In this document: positions 27,734 through 36,900 of the stretch, piece by piece
Position numbering within the stretch: position 1 is the first letter of the stretch
Layout: every line of letters begins with the position of its first letter
NCBI RefSeq assembly: GCF_001870435.1
Contig: NZ_MDDR01000052.1
Coordinates: forward strand, 1-64,000
DNA: 64,000 nucleotides
Direction of reading: 5' to 3'
Origin: Pseudomonas costantinii
Lineage (GTDB): Bacteria; Pseudomonadota; Gammaproteobacteria; Pseudomonadales; Pseudomonadaceae
Notes under the pieces: model-generated
What the model saw: the letters and a program-made list of their open reading frames with translations, nothing else
Database searches by the model: none
What the model was told of the DNA's origin: nothing
Translations under genes and position numbers: made by a program

Positions 27734-28933
27734 ATGTCCGTCGATATCACCAAACGCCGTTCAAAAAGCCTGTTGTTTTTTCTCGCGATGTCATTGACCG
27801 CCGCACTGATGAACAGCAGTGCACCGACTCCGCTGTACCCCTTGTACAAAGAACACCTGCAACTGAGCGCGGTGGACTTGACGTTCATATTCGGCGCGTA
27901 CGGCGTTGGGGTATTGGTAGCGCTGATCACCCTGGCCGGTATCGCGGGTCGTATCAAGGAGCAGCGCTATCTGCTGCTGCCCGCGATATTCCTGGTGCTC
28001 CTCGGCGCCTGGTTGTGCTCACAGGGTGACGCCTTGTGGTCACTCTGCGTCGCTCGAATGATTGCAGGGCTTGGCGCGGGGATCATGACCACCAGCGTCA
28101 ACGTGACGTTGGTCAGGTTCGGTCCCCGCGACAATGGCAAGCTGGCGGCGACGCTGGCCACACTGGCAATGGTGACCGGGCTTGCACTCGGCCCGGTCCT
28201 CAGCGGTATTGCATTGCAACTGAACCTTCACCCGGCGCGCTTGCCGTTCTGGGTGATCATGGCGTTGGTCGTAACCGCCGCCGTCGGCGCGTTAATAGTG
28301 TGGCCCCGTGAGCCTGTACTGCCTGACGCCAACCACCCTCGCGAGCAGTCATCACTGCGCGAAGGCCTGCACGGTATTGGGCGCCTGTTCCACCTGTGTG
28401 CGTGGTCAGTACTGTTCAGTTGGTCGTTTGCTGCCTGTGTATTCGTCATCGGCCCTGGTGCTGCCGAGCAGCAATTGGGCCTGAGTGATCGTGGGGTGTT
28501 CGGCTATTGCATGGCGGTATACCTGTTGATCGCCGGCGCCAGCCAACTGTTCTGCCGACGGCTCGATGCACTGTACGCGTTGCGCTCGGGGTTGCTCGCC
28601 CAATGCGCAGCCTTTGTGCTCCTGCTCGCAGCCTTCAGCACACACTCACTGATCCTCGCCGCCACAGGCCTGGCCGTTGGCGGTTACGCCTACGGAGCCA
28701 TCTTTGTGGGCAGCGCGAGACTGATCAATCAGCTCGCGCCAACGCATTGCCATGCCAAGTTGGTGGCGTATTTCTATACGACGGTCTACCTGTTCAATGC
28801 GGTCCCCATTCCCTTGGGGAGGTTGGTGGATTCGATGGGCATCGCTCACAGCGTGCTCATCGCCTTGAGCCTGTTTCTGGGAATCGGTGCCGTATTGATG
28901 CTGCTTGCCGCCAGGGCCCGACTGCCTGGTTGA
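27734..28933 (+). CDS. Major facilitator superfamily transporter
   Basis: Inner-membrane protein of 399 residues with about twelve hydrophobic helices and a loop rich in charged residues in the middle (about residues 190-215). The start SLTAALMNSSAPTPLYPLYKE and the GAYGVGVLVALITLAGIAGRI stretch with a following K-E-Q-R motif fit the MFS drug/metabolite exporter type. A GGGAG ribosome site precedes the ATG. It is divergent from the HypX-like gene and convergent with the aldehyde dehydrogenase. The substrate cannot be told from the sequence. Confidence 0.9.
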   Translation: MSVDITKRRSKSLLFFLAMSLTAALMNSSAPTPLYPLYKEHLQLSAVDLTFIFGAYGVGVLVALITLAGIAGRIKEQRYLLLPAIFLVLLGAWLCSQGDALWSLCVARMIAGLGAGIMTTSVNVTLVRFGPRDNGKLAATLATLAMVTGLALGPVLSGIALQLNLHPARLPFWVIMALVVTAAVGALIVWPREPVLPDANHPREQSSLREGLHGIGRLFHLCAWSVLFSWSFAACVFVIGPGAAEQQLGLSDRGVFGYCMAVYLLIAGASQLFCRRLDALYALRSGLLAQCAAFVLLLAAFSTHSLILAATGLAVGGYAYGAIFVGSARLINQLAPTHCHAKLVAYFYTTVYLFNAVPIPLGRLVDSMGIAHSVLIALSLFLGIGAVLMLLAARARLPG

Positions 28934-28967
28934 GCCTTCGCCCCGATCGTTGTAGCACCTCAGGTTT

Positions 28968-28995
28968 GCGCCTGTTCCACCTTCAGAACAGGCGC
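28968..28995. terminator. Candidate bidirectional terminator hairpin
   Basis: GCGCCTGTTC (28968-28977) pairs perfectly with GAACAGGCGC (28986-28995) over an eight-base loop, between the convergent MFS and aldehyde dehydrogenase genes. Neither side has a clear T-tract, so the call rests on the strong stem and the position. Confidence 0.6.
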
Positions 28996-29018
28996 GTGCA
29001 ACTTGCGCGCGGAGCTTA

Positions 29019-30494
29019 TTAGAGCGGTGAGAACCAAACAGTTGGAACGTGTGCCTGAACCGTAATGGTCTTCACTTGGGTGTAAGCATTCAGGGTTTCC
29101 CGGCAGAACTCCCTGCCTATCCCACTATCTTTATACCCTCCGAACGCGGTGCCATCGGTGATATTCGAATACCGATTGATCCACACCGAGCCTGCTTCCA
29201 GCCGGGTGGCCGTTTGCATGGCATGCTTGAGGTTGCTGGTGTAAATCCCTGAGGCCAGCCCATATGCGCTGTCATTGGCCTGGGCGATCATGGATTCATA
29301 ATCGTCCCACACGATAAGCGACAGCACCGGTCCGAAAATCTCTTCCTGGCAGATTCGCATGTCATTGCGGGCCAATAACAAGGTCGGCTGAATGAAGTAA
29401 CCCTGCTCGCAGCCCAGTATGTTTTCTCGGCCGCCACCGGCCAGCAGCTCGGCACCTTCTTGTATCCCCAGGTTGATGTAATCGAGCACACGCTCGCCCT
29501 GGTGGGCGCTGACCAGGCAGCTCACACGAGAATCCTCTGCCAGGGGAGAACCGACTTTTATGCGCTTGAACGAGGCAATCAATTTTTCCCGGAACACTGC
29601 GGCGATGTCTGCATGGACAAACAAGCGCGTACCGGCCAGGCAGGATTGGCCATTGTTGTGAATAGCGGCAAATGTGGCGTTGTCGACCACCGCATCAATG
29701 TCTTCGATATCAGGAAACACGATGTTGGCGCTCTTGCCGCCCAGCTCAAGGGTCGACGGCACAAGCCGCCTGGCAGCAACACCGGCAACGATCCGGCCCA
29801 CTTCAGTGCTGCCGGTGAACGACAGTTTTCTCACCAGGGGATGTTCACTCAACGCAGCACCCACGACGTCCCCCTGCCCCGTCACCATGTTCACGACACC
29901 GGCGGGGAAAATCCGGTTAATCAACTTGCCCAGCTCGAGCGTCGACAAGGAAGCATTTTCATCGGGCTTCAACACCACGGTGTTCCCCGCCACCAACGCC
30001 GGCGCAAGCTTGAACGCCGCCATGATCGCCGGTGCATTCCACGGAATTATTTGCCCGCAAACCCCCAGCGGCTCACGCTTGGCGATGGAATAACCACCCT
30101 CAATTTCGCGGCCGGTGTCTTCATGCGCCATGATCACCGAGGCGAAATACCGGTAGTGACGAACAGCCGTCAGGTAGTCCTTGCGCACTTCGCTGATGCA
30201 ACGGCCCACGTCATGGGCATCGATCATGGCAAGACGCTCGCTGTGTGCCTCGATTTCATCCGCCAGAAGATTAACCAAGCGTGCGCGCATTTGTTGGCCC
30301 AGCGCTCGCCATGCTGGGAAGGCTTTATGGGCGGCCCTTACCGCGCGATCGACATCCGCTGCCTCGCAGTAACGGATCTGGGCCAGAGGCTTCCCCGTTG
30401 CAGGGTCCACTGCGGCAAACAAGCGCTCTTTATTGTCCGTTTCAAACACGCCATTGATCAGCGGGCCATAGGTTTTATCAAAATTAATTTGCAT
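29019..30494 (-). CDS. NAD(P)-dependent aldehyde dehydrogenase
   Basis: Cytoplasmic enzyme of 491 residues, the usual length for the family, oxidising an aldehyde to its acid. Key segments are present: PWNAPAIMAAFKLAPALVAGNTVVLKP (cofactor region, about 155-180), FTGSTEVGR, LELGGKSANIVF with the general-base Glu, and GQSCLAGTR with the catalytic Cys. The ATG at 30494 is chosen because AGG lies about seven bases upstream; earlier ATGs would add 4-8 residues without a ribosome site. It is divergent from the AraC regulator 87 bases away, which probably controls it. The specific aldehyde is unknown; sequence style is that of betaine- or aminoaldehyde-type enzymes. Confidence 0.93.
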   Translation of the reverse strand: MQINFDKTYGPLINGVFETDNKERLFAAVDPATGKPLAQIRYCEAADVDRAVRAAHKAFPAWRALGQQMRARLVNLLADEIEAHSERLAMIDAHDVGRCISEVRKDYLTAVRHYRYFASVIMAHEDTGREIEGGYSIAKREPLGVCGQIIPWNAPAIMAAFKLAPALVAGNTVVLKPDENASLSTLELGKLINRIFPAGVVNMVTGQGDVVGAALSEHPLVRKLSFTGSTEVGRIVAGVAARRLVPSTLELGGKSANIVFPDIEDIDAVVDNATFAAIHNNGQSCLAGTRLFVHADIAAVFREKLIASFKRIKVGSPLAEDSRVSCLVSAHQGERVLDYINLGIQEGAELLAGGGRENILGCEQGYFIQPTLLLARNDMRICQEEIFGPVLSLIVWDDYESMIAQANDSAYGLASGIYTSNLKHAMQTATRLEAGSVWINRYSNITDGTAFGGYKDSGIGREFCRETLNAYTQVKTITVQAHVPTVWFSPL

Positions 30495-30581
30495 GCTAAA
30501 CCTCATGTTTAAAGTCAAAAATTGGATTAACTCTGTTATAAAATTCCGATTACTTTTTTATTCGTCCAAAAAAGGTGGTAC

Positions 30582-31502
30582 ATGGACCCTCTGTCCGACG
30601 TCCTGTCATTGTTGAGAATTCGTAATTACCACTCCGCCACGCTCACGTTGGGCGGCGATTGGGCGTTTAACTTCCCTGAGCGCGAAGGCATCAAATTCAC
30701 CGCCGTTGTCAAAGGCACTTGCTGGCTGCACGTAGAGGGCGAACTGCAGCCCCAGCAACTTCATCAGGGCGACTGTTTCCTCATGACGCGAGGCATGCCT
30801 TTCACGCTCTACAGCGATATGTCCCAGCCGGTCATGAATTCGGACGGCCACTTTCAAACCCTTGCAGTGGACGAACTTGACCTGCGTTATGGCGGCGATG
30901 ACATTCAGTTGGTCGGTGGTCGCTTTGACTTCAGTGGTGTGCCCACCCAGTTACTGCTCAGTAGCCTGCCCTCGCTGGTGCATGTGCAAGGCAATGATCC
31001 CCAGGCCTCGATCCTGCGTTGGGCCTTGGAGCGGTTTACCTCGGAACTGCACCAACAGCGCCCCGGTCGATCGCTGATGAATGAACACCTGGCGCACATC
31101 ATGTTGGTCGAAGTGCTCCGCGCCCATCTGGCGACACTGGATAGCAGTGGCATCGGCTGGTTTTTTGGCTTGGCCGATCGCAACCTCAGCCTTGCCCTGA
31201 GCGCAATGCATGGCGACCCGTCTCATCGCTGGACTGTCCAGGCGCTGGCGCAGCGGGCAAACATGTCGCGCTCGGCGTTCGCGTTGCGCTTCAAGCAGGT
31301 GGTCGGCACCGCGCCGATGGAATACCTGACGTACTGGCGCATGTTGCTGGCCAGTGATCGCTTGAAGCACTCCGATGATTCGGTGTCCACCCTCGCGTTT
31401 TCGTTAGGCTACGAGTCAGAGAGTGCTTTCAGTACAGCCTTCAAGCGCGTCATGTTGCAATCGCCCCGCCATTACTTACGCTCGCACGCCAACCAGGGTT
31501 AG
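30582..31502 (+). CDS. AraC-family regulator with cupin-like N-terminus
   Basis: Regulator of 306 residues. The N-terminal half (about 10-190) looks like the cupin-type domain of AraC regulators that sense small molecules (LHVEGELQPQQLHQGDCFLMTRG). The C-terminal half has the paired helix-turn-helix (WTVQALAQRANMSRSAFALRFKQVVG and STLAFSLGYESESAFSTAFKRV). An AGGTGG ribosome site precedes the ATG. It is divergent from the aldehyde dehydrogenase, its likely target, and its stop codon overlaps that of the convergent SDR gene. Confidence 0.92.
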   Translation: MDPLSDVLSLLRIRNYHSATLTLGGDWAFNFPEREGIKFTAVVKGTCWLHVEGELQPQQLHQGDCFLMTRGMPFTLYSDMSQPVMNSDGHFQTLAVDELDLRYGGDDIQLVGGRFDFSGVPTQLLLSSLPSLVHVQGNDPQASILRWALERFTSELHQQRPGRSLMNEHLAHIMLVEVLRAHLATLDSSGIGWFFGLADRNLSLALSAMHGDPSHRWTVQALAQRANMSRSAFALRFKQVVGTAPMEYLTYWRMLLASDRLKHSDDSVSTLAFSLGYESESAFSTAFKRVMLQSPRHYLRSHANQG

Positions 31503-32248
31503 TGCAGGCCGCCGCTGATCAGGAGCATCTCGCCGGTGATCCACCCCGCATCTGCCGAAGCCAGGAAGGCAACCGCAGGCGCGATGTCCTCAGGTCTGCC
31601 GATGCGGCCCAATGGCGTAATCGCTTCAATTTCCTGGCGAAACGCGTCCTCAAAAAAACCGCTCGCGTGCACACCTTCGGTCACGACCAGGCCTGGGTTC
31701 ACTGAGTTGACACGGATTTTTTTCGGCCCCAACTCATTGGCGAGGGTCTTGGTGATGGCGTCCACTGCGCCCTTGGAGGCGGTGTAGACCGTAGAGTTGG
31801 CGGGGGTGAATGAGGTGACGCAAGAGCTGATATTGATGATGCTGCCCCCCTCAGGATTGAACACCTCAACCGCTGCCTGGGTACATTGAATCAGCCCGAG
31901 GACATTGAGGTTGAACTGACGGTGAAACTCGTGTTCGGTGATGTCGGCCAATGGGCCCGTTGCGTAGACACCGGCATTGTTCACCAAAATATCGAGATGG
32001 CCATGCTCATGGGCGATCGTCTTGAACAACGCATTGACGTCGACGCGTTTGGATACATCGGCCTGTACCGCATAGGCCCTTGCGCCGGTCTGCAAGATCT
32101 CGGCGACTACTCGGTCGGCGTCTTCGCGACTACTGGCATAATTGACGATGACAGTCGCGCCATCCTTGGCCAATTGCTTGGCGATTGCCGCACCAATGCC
32201 CTTGGAGGCGCCGGTGACCAACGCGATTTTCTTATGCAGCTTTTTCAT
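31499..32248 (-). CDS. Short-chain dehydrogenase/reductase
   Basis: NAD(P)-dependent oxidoreductase of 249 residues. It has the glycine-rich TGASKGIG motif near residue 12, the NNAG motif near 90, the catalytic Ser (NISSC) and the YTASK active-site Tyr/Lys. ATG 32248 is selected because AAGG lies eight bases before it. It is FabG-like in length and motifs, but there is no fatty-acid context, so the substrate is open. The stop codon overlaps that of the AraC gene in convergent orientation. Confidence 0.92.
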   Translation of the reverse strand: MKKLHKKIALVTGASKGIGAAIAKQLAKDGATVIVNYASSREDADRVVAEILQTGARAYAVQADVSKRVDVNALFKTIAHEHGHLDILVNNAGVYATGPLADITEHEFHRQFNLNVLGLIQCTQAAVEVFNPEGGSIINISSCVTSFTPANSTVYTASKGAVDAITKTLANELGPKKIRVNSVNPGLVVTEGVHASGFFEDAFRQEIEAITPLGRIGRPEDIAPAVAFLASADAGWITGEMLLISGGLH

Positions 32249-32484
32249 GTTCATGCCCTTCTGTTGCTGGTTCAAATCAATGAATCCAGCTTAGAAGCAA
32301 CACCCTGGCCGGTTAATAGCCAGTGCTCCAAGAAACCTTTGCGATCGTCCAGCACTGCAACTTGCGAACGTGCTCCTAGCCCTCCAACTACTGAATTCAA
32401 CTCACAAGACCGCGCGCTTTTTAACGACTAATCATCAAGCGTTTCTCACCCTAAGCTGGAGCAATACCTTCCAGGAACATGAAA

Positions 32485-33306
32485 ATGACAGATGTCACTG
32501 TAGTCATCGGTGCCGGTTCGATTGGCCAAGCCATCGCTCGTCGCGTCAGCGCCGGCAAACATGTAGTGCTCGCAGATTTACGGCAAGACACCGCAGACGC
32601 CGCAGCGCGAGTAATGAGCGATGCAGGTTTTGAGGTCACCACGTCCAAGGTTGATGTCTCATCCCGCGAGTCTGTTCAGGCACTCGTCGCACTGGCTACA
32701 AGCATTGGCGACATCACCGGAGTCATTCATGCAGCCGGTGTTTCCCCGTCTCAGGCTGCCCCTGCCACCATTCTCCTGGTCGACCTGTATGGCACTGCGC
32801 TGGTGCTGGAGCTGTTTGGCGATGTCATCGCAAAAGGTGGTTCGGCAATCGTCATCGCCTCGCAGTCGGGTCACCGATTGCCGGCGCTCACCGCCGAGCA
32901 GAACAGAGCGTTGGCGTTGACCCCGGTGGAAGAGCTTCTCACCCTGCCGATGCTTCAGCCTGAGTCAGTGACTGACCCTCTCAATGCTTACCAGATATCC
33001 AAACGCGGTAATTCACTGCGCGTAGCTGCGCAAGCTGTCAGGTGGGGTAAGCGTGGCGCACGGGTCAATACAATCAGCCCAGGCATAATTTTCACGCCCC
33101 TGGCACGGGATGAACTCAATGGCCCGCGCGGGGACGGGTACCGCCGCATGATCGAGTCGTCGGCAGCCAAGCGCGGCGGTACACCCGATGAAGTCGGTGC
33201 GGTCGCTGCGTTGCTGATGGGCCCTGAAGGGACATTTATTACCGGCAGTGACTTCCTTATGGACGGTGGTGTAACCGCTCAATACTGGTACGGCGCTGAC
33301 CAGTAG
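32485..33306 (+). CDS. SDR-family oxidoreductase with GxGxxG cofactor motif
   Basis: Oxidoreductase of 273 residues. The cofactor motif is GAGSIGQAIA in place of the usual TGxxxGIG; HAAG follows near residue 85 and the catalytic YQISK near 170, then NTISPGIIFTPL. A stretch of about 30 residues before the Tyr (TAEQNRALALTPVEELLTLP) is longer than in typical SDRs. ATG 32485 has AGGA eight bases upstream; an ATG two codons earlier is too close to it. It converges on the LysR gene. Substrate unknown. Confidence 0.9.
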   Translation: MTDVTVVIGAGSIGQAIARRVSAGKHVVLADLRQDTADAAARVMSDAGFEVTTSKVDVSSRESVQALVALATSIGDITGVIHAAGVSPSQAAPATILLVDLYGTALVLELFGDVIAKGGSAIVIASQSGHRLPALTAEQNRALALTPVEELLTLPMLQPESVTDPLNAYQISKRGNSLRVAAQAVRWGKRGARVNTISPGIIFTPLARDELNGPRGDGYRRMIESSAAKRGGTPDEVGAVAALLMGPEGTFITGSDFLMDGGVTAQYWYGADQ

Positions 33307-33330
33307 CGCCACACGCCTGTGGAAACGGCC

Positions 33331-34233
33331 TCACGCCTGCTGGCGCACCCACTCGCGCACCGCATCCGCGAACATCCGTAAGGCCATCGGCGGATGGCGG
33401 TTAGCCGGATAGTAAAGGCATGCACCGGCATAATAAGGGCCCCAGTCGGGGAGCAAATGAACCAGGCGCCCGGCCTGCAAATGCTCCTCGACTTGAAGTT
33501 CCGGTACCCACGCGATACCAATACCCGCCAATGCGGCCTGTTCCATCAGGTTGATATTGTCCAGGGTCATGGGCCCATCGACATCAATGCTGGCTGATCG
33601 ACCCAAATGATCGAGGTCCCAGCGGAACAACGTGCCGCTGGAGAACCGAAACCGGATGCATCGATGAGCCTTGAGATCATGGGGGGTCATAGGCCTCGGG
33701 TGCCGACTCAGGTACTCGGGAGAAGCAACTGCGGCAAATCGCACGTCGGGACCGAAACGCACCGCAATCATGTCGCGAGGGACGTCATCAAACAGCCGAA
33801 TACCAGCATCGAACCCATCGGCGACGATATCAACCAAGCGGCTATCAGACACACACTCGATATGGATCTGCGGGTTGTCCTGGAGAAACTGGGGCATTAC
33901 ATGGCGGATCAACAGCTTGAATGACGATTCGGACGCACTCAGGCGTATCAGGCCCGAAGGGGTATTGCGCTCAGATGTGACATCGTTAACCGCACATTCG
34001 AGTTCACCCAACAGCGGCTGAACTCGCAAGAAAAGTTGCTCACCTGCCTCCGTCAAGGCGACCGAGCGGGTTGTCCGATTGAACAAACGCAGTTCAAGAC
34101 GTGATTCAAGCCCGCGCATTGAATGGCTCAGTGCCGAGGCTGAAACCCCCAGCACCCTGGCAGCGCCGCTGAAGCTGCGTTGCTCAGCGATGGCGACAAA
34201 CGCGGTCAACTCAGGAAGGCCTGCACGGATCAT
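33331..34233 (-). CDS. LysR-family transcriptional regulator, divergent from the aldo/keto reductases
   Basis: Regulator of 300 residues with an N-terminal winged helix (FVAIAEQRSFSGAARVLGVSASALSHSMRGLE, about residues 10-45) and a LysR substrate-binding domain (about 90-295). A GGGGAA seven bases before the ATG supports the start. It is divergent from the aldo/keto reductase genes with 106 bases between them, which is the classic LysR arrangement, so these are its likely targets. The effector is unknown. Confidence 0.93.
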   Translation of the reverse strand: MIRAGLPELTAFVAIAEQRSFSGAARVLGVSASALSHSMRGLESRLELRLFNRTTRSVALTEAGEQLFLRVQPLLGELECAVNDVTSERNTPSGLIRLSASESSFKLLIRHVMPQFLQDNPQIHIECVSDSRLVDIVADGFDAGIRLFDDVPRDMIAVRFGPDVRFAAVASPEYLSRHPRPMTPHDLKAHRCIRFRFSSGTLFRWDLDHLGRSASIDVDGPMTLDNINLMEQAALAGIGIAWVPELQVEEHLQAGRLVHLLPDWGPYYAGACLYYPANRHPPMALRMFADAVREWVRQQA

Positions 34234-34339
34234 TAGTGAATTCCCCTCAATTCCCCATGAAGCAAAGTGCCAATTGTTGAGTTCGGCACATGAATTTAAA
34301 GTCTACCTGCCCACCCCATCTTTGCGAAGGAGACGAAGC

Positions 34340-35335
34340 ATGCTGAAACGTCAGCTCGGCAACAGCGGTCTGGAAGTGTCCTCCATTGGCCTGGGCTGCA
34401 TGGGCATGAGTGCTGCCTATGGCCCGGCACCCGACACCCAGGAAATGATCAAACTGATCCGCACAGCCCATGATCAAGGCGTTACGCTGTTCGATACGGC
34501 AGAAGCTTACGGCCCATTCGTCAATGAAGCGTTATTAGGCTCCGCACTCGCACCGATCCGGGACCAGGTGGTCATCGCCACTAAATTCGGCTTTGACATA
34601 GACCTGGAGACGGGCGAACGGCGCGGTGGTACCAACAGCCGTCCCGAACATATCAAGGCTGTCGTGGAGGCCTCCCTGAGACGGTTGCGCACCGACCGTA
34701 TTGACCTTCTGTATCAGCACCGCGTAGATCCGGCGGTTCCGATTGAAGACGTAGCGGGCGCTGTGCAACAGCTCATTGTCGAAGGCAAAGTCGGGCACTT
34801 CGGGCTTTCGGAAGCCGGTGCCCAAACCATCCGCCGTGCCCATGCCGTGCAAAGAGTCGCTGTCGTTCAGAGCGAATACTCATTGTTCTGGCGAGCCCCG
34901 GAACAGGAACTGTTGCCTTTGCTTGAAGAACTGAATATTGGTTTCATGCCGTTCAGTCCACTTGGCGCGGGGTTTCTGACCGGGAAGATCGACGAGAACA
35001 CCACCTTCGACCCAACGGACTTTCGCAATGTGGTACCCCGCTTCACACCCGAGGCGCGCCGAGCTAACGCAGCGTTGGTAGTGGCGATCAAACGAATAGC
35101 CGACCGCAAAGGCGCAACGCCGGCTCAAATTGCCCTCGCCTGGTTACTGGCTCAAAAGCCCTGGATTGTGCCGATTCCGGGTACCACCAAGCAGCACCGC
35201 CTGGAAGAAAACCTGACGGCTGTCGAACTCGAATTGACTAAAGACGATCTCGTTGAAATCGATTCAGAGGTATCGAAAATCCAGGTTCAAGGCGATCGTT
35301 TGCCAGAGGCTGCGATGAAAATGGTCGGGCGTTAA
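34340..35335 (+). CDS. Aldo/keto reductase, cytoplasmic
   Basis: NADPH-dependent reductase of 331 residues. The AKR catalytic residues are visible: Asp in LFDTAEAYG, the Tyr of the same motif, Lys in ATKFG and His in LLYQHRVDP. ATG 34340 is chosen since AGGAG stands eight bases upstream and the conserved fold begins there (LGNSGLEVSSIGLGCMGMS). It heads a two-gene set with a closely related reductase 36 bases downstream, divergent from a LysR gene. It should reduce an aldehyde or ketone; the substrate is not evident. Confidence 0.94.
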   Translation: MLKRQLGNSGLEVSSIGLGCMGMSAAYGPAPDTQEMIKLIRTAHDQGVTLFDTAEAYGPFVNEALLGSALAPIRDQVVIATKFGFDIDLETGERRGGTNSRPEHIKAVVEASLRRLRTDRIDLLYQHRVDPAVPIEDVAGAVQQLIVEGKVGHFGLSEAGAQTIRRAHAVQRVAVVQSEYSLFWRAPEQELLPLLEELNIGFMPFSPLGAGFLTGKIDENTTFDPTDFRNVVPRFTPEARRANAALVVAIKRIADRKGATPAQIALAWLLAQKPWIVPIPGTTKQHRLEENLTAVELELTKDDLVEIDSEVSKIQVQGDRLPEAAMKMVGR

Positions 35336-35371
35336 GCCAATCTCTTTTGCTCAATTAAAGGACTATTGGGA

Positions 35372-36541
35372 ATGACAGAGCCCACCACTCAGGCTATCAG
35401 CCGTCGCGGCTTGCTCGCTGCCGCCGCAAGCGTGGCTGTGGCACCCGCATTGGCAAGCACAGCGTCTTTTGCCCTCGTCGCGACACCAGACGTCACGGCA
35501 CCCAACAGAGCCCAACCGCCTGCTCAGGCTCTTGGGCGCCGACGGCTGGGATCGCTGGAGGTTTCGAGCGTAGGGCTTGGTGTACAGAACATGAGTCGAA
35601 CGTATCAGACGACCATTCCCAGTCGGCCAGAGATGCTCAATATCATCCATGCGGCGTTCGATCATGGCGTGACCCTTTTCGACGCCGCTGAAGCTTATGG
35701 CCCGCTCGAAGTGGAGCGGATCCTCGGCGAAGGTGTCGCGCCTTTTCGAGACCACGTGGTGATCGCCACAAAATTCGGCTGGAACATTGACCCCGAGACG
35801 GGGATACGTAGCCCCGGTCTCAACAGCCGTCCGGAGCACATCAAGCAGGCCGTCGAGGCCATGCTCAAGCGTCTCAGAACAGACCGTATCGACCTGCTGT
35901 ACCAGCATCGCGTCGATCCTCAGGTCCCCATTGAGGACGTAGCCGGTGCAGTCGATGAATTGATTGCACAAGGTAAAGTGCTCCACTGGGGGCTGAGTGA
36001 AATGGGGCTTGAAACGCTTCGTCGAGCCCATGCCACCAGCCCGCTGACCGCAGTACAAAGCGAATACTCGATGCTGTGGCGTGGCCCTGAGCAAGGTGTG
36101 CTTTCTACATGCGAAGAGCTTGGGATCGGGTTCGTACCCTGGAGCCCGCTGGGTGTTGGGTTCCTCACCGGAGCTATTGACGCTAAAACCCGCTTTGCAG
36201 ACGGGGATATCAGAAAACTTGAAAGCCGGTTCGCCGAAGAAAACCTACCCCTTAACTTGAAACTCGTCACCTTGCTGAAGACCTGGGCAGCGCGCAAACA
36301 AGCGACGTCGGCACAGATTGCACTGGCCTGGCTGATGGCGCAGAAACCATGGATCGTCCCTATCCCCGGAACAACGCAAATGCCTCATATGCTCGAGAAC
36401 ATTGCGGCAGCCTCAGTTCAACTGACATCGCAAGAGCTGAACGAGCTGAATAACGCTATCTCAGGAATCAAGATCCAGGGCGCCCGATTGCCAGATACGG
36501 TTCTGGCCTACTCAGGCGTTGAGGCCCCCTTCAAGCACTGA
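35372..36541 (+). CDS. Aldo/keto reductase with Tat signal peptide
   Basis: A 389-residue paralogue of the preceding reductase, with the same catalytic residues (LFDAAEAYG, ATKFG, LLYQHRVDP). It differs by an extra N-terminus of about 55 residues that carries SRRGLLAAAASVAVA, a twin-arginine signal, so it is probably exported folded with its cofactor. The core starts near residue 55 (LGRRRLGSLEVSSVGLG). The pair shares long identical segments, such as RTDRIDLLYQHRVDP and AQKPWIVPIPGTT, showing recent tandem duplication followed by relocation. ATG 35372 is chosen over an in-frame TTG two codons earlier. Confidence 0.92.
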   Translation: MTEPTTQAISRRGLLAAAASVAVAPALASTASFALVATPDVTAPNRAQPPAQALGRRRLGSLEVSSVGLGVQNMSRTYQTTIPSRPEMLNIIHAAFDHGVTLFDAAEAYGPLEVERILGEGVAPFRDHVVIATKFGWNIDPETGIRSPGLNSRPEHIKQAVEAMLKRLRTDRIDLLYQHRVDPQVPIEDVAGAVDELIAQGKVLHWGLSEMGLETLRRAHATSPLTAVQSEYSMLWRGPEQGVLSTCEELGIGFVPWSPLGVGFLTGAIDAKTRFADGDIRKLESRFAEENLPLNLKLVTLLKTWAARKQATSAQIALAWLMAQKPWIVPIPGTTQMPHMLENIAAASVQLTSQELNELNNAISGIKIQGARLPDTVLAYSGVEAPFKH

Positions 36542-36900
36542 ATTGACAGAGGTCTTCGCTTCACTCAAGGACGGCTCCCAATGCGTGACGTTGTATGTCG
36601 TTGAGCGTCGTTATTGCGGGCAGTCCGTGCTCTGCTGCCTGATATCGCAATCGCTCCTGAGTCCGACCGTTCACGGGCTGGAAGCCAACATAATAAAAAT
36701 AGATGATCTTAAAATAATAAAAAATAACAATATCTAATAATTAGCTTATTCCAAAAAAGACTTTCACTCAGGTTTTTTATAGGAATATCTTCACATCACA
36801 GCGAGCCAGTGCCGGGCCGACCTGACTAATTCCCCTACCCCGCTTTCGAAGCTGCACCCGCACCAAGGGCCAGTGCCAGACTTTATGGATTACTGCTGAC
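36542..36900. other. Gene-free stretch with an AT-rich block before the TonB receptor
   Basis: No gene is supported. About 36688-36780 is very AT-rich and probably includes the promoter of the receptor. I looked for a Fur or Zur box and found no convincing match, and no terminator hairpin was found after the reductase gene. Confidence 0.45.

Noticed and set aside
36519..36737. A 72-codon open frame after the second aldo/keto reductase
   Set aside because: It overlaps the reductase end, has no ribosome site and its tail is low-complexity AT-rich sequence.
36688..36780. Fur or Zur box in the AT-rich block before the TonB receptor
   Set aside because: No 19-bp Fur-like or Zur-like palindrome with acceptable matches was found; the AT content alone creates weak resemblances.
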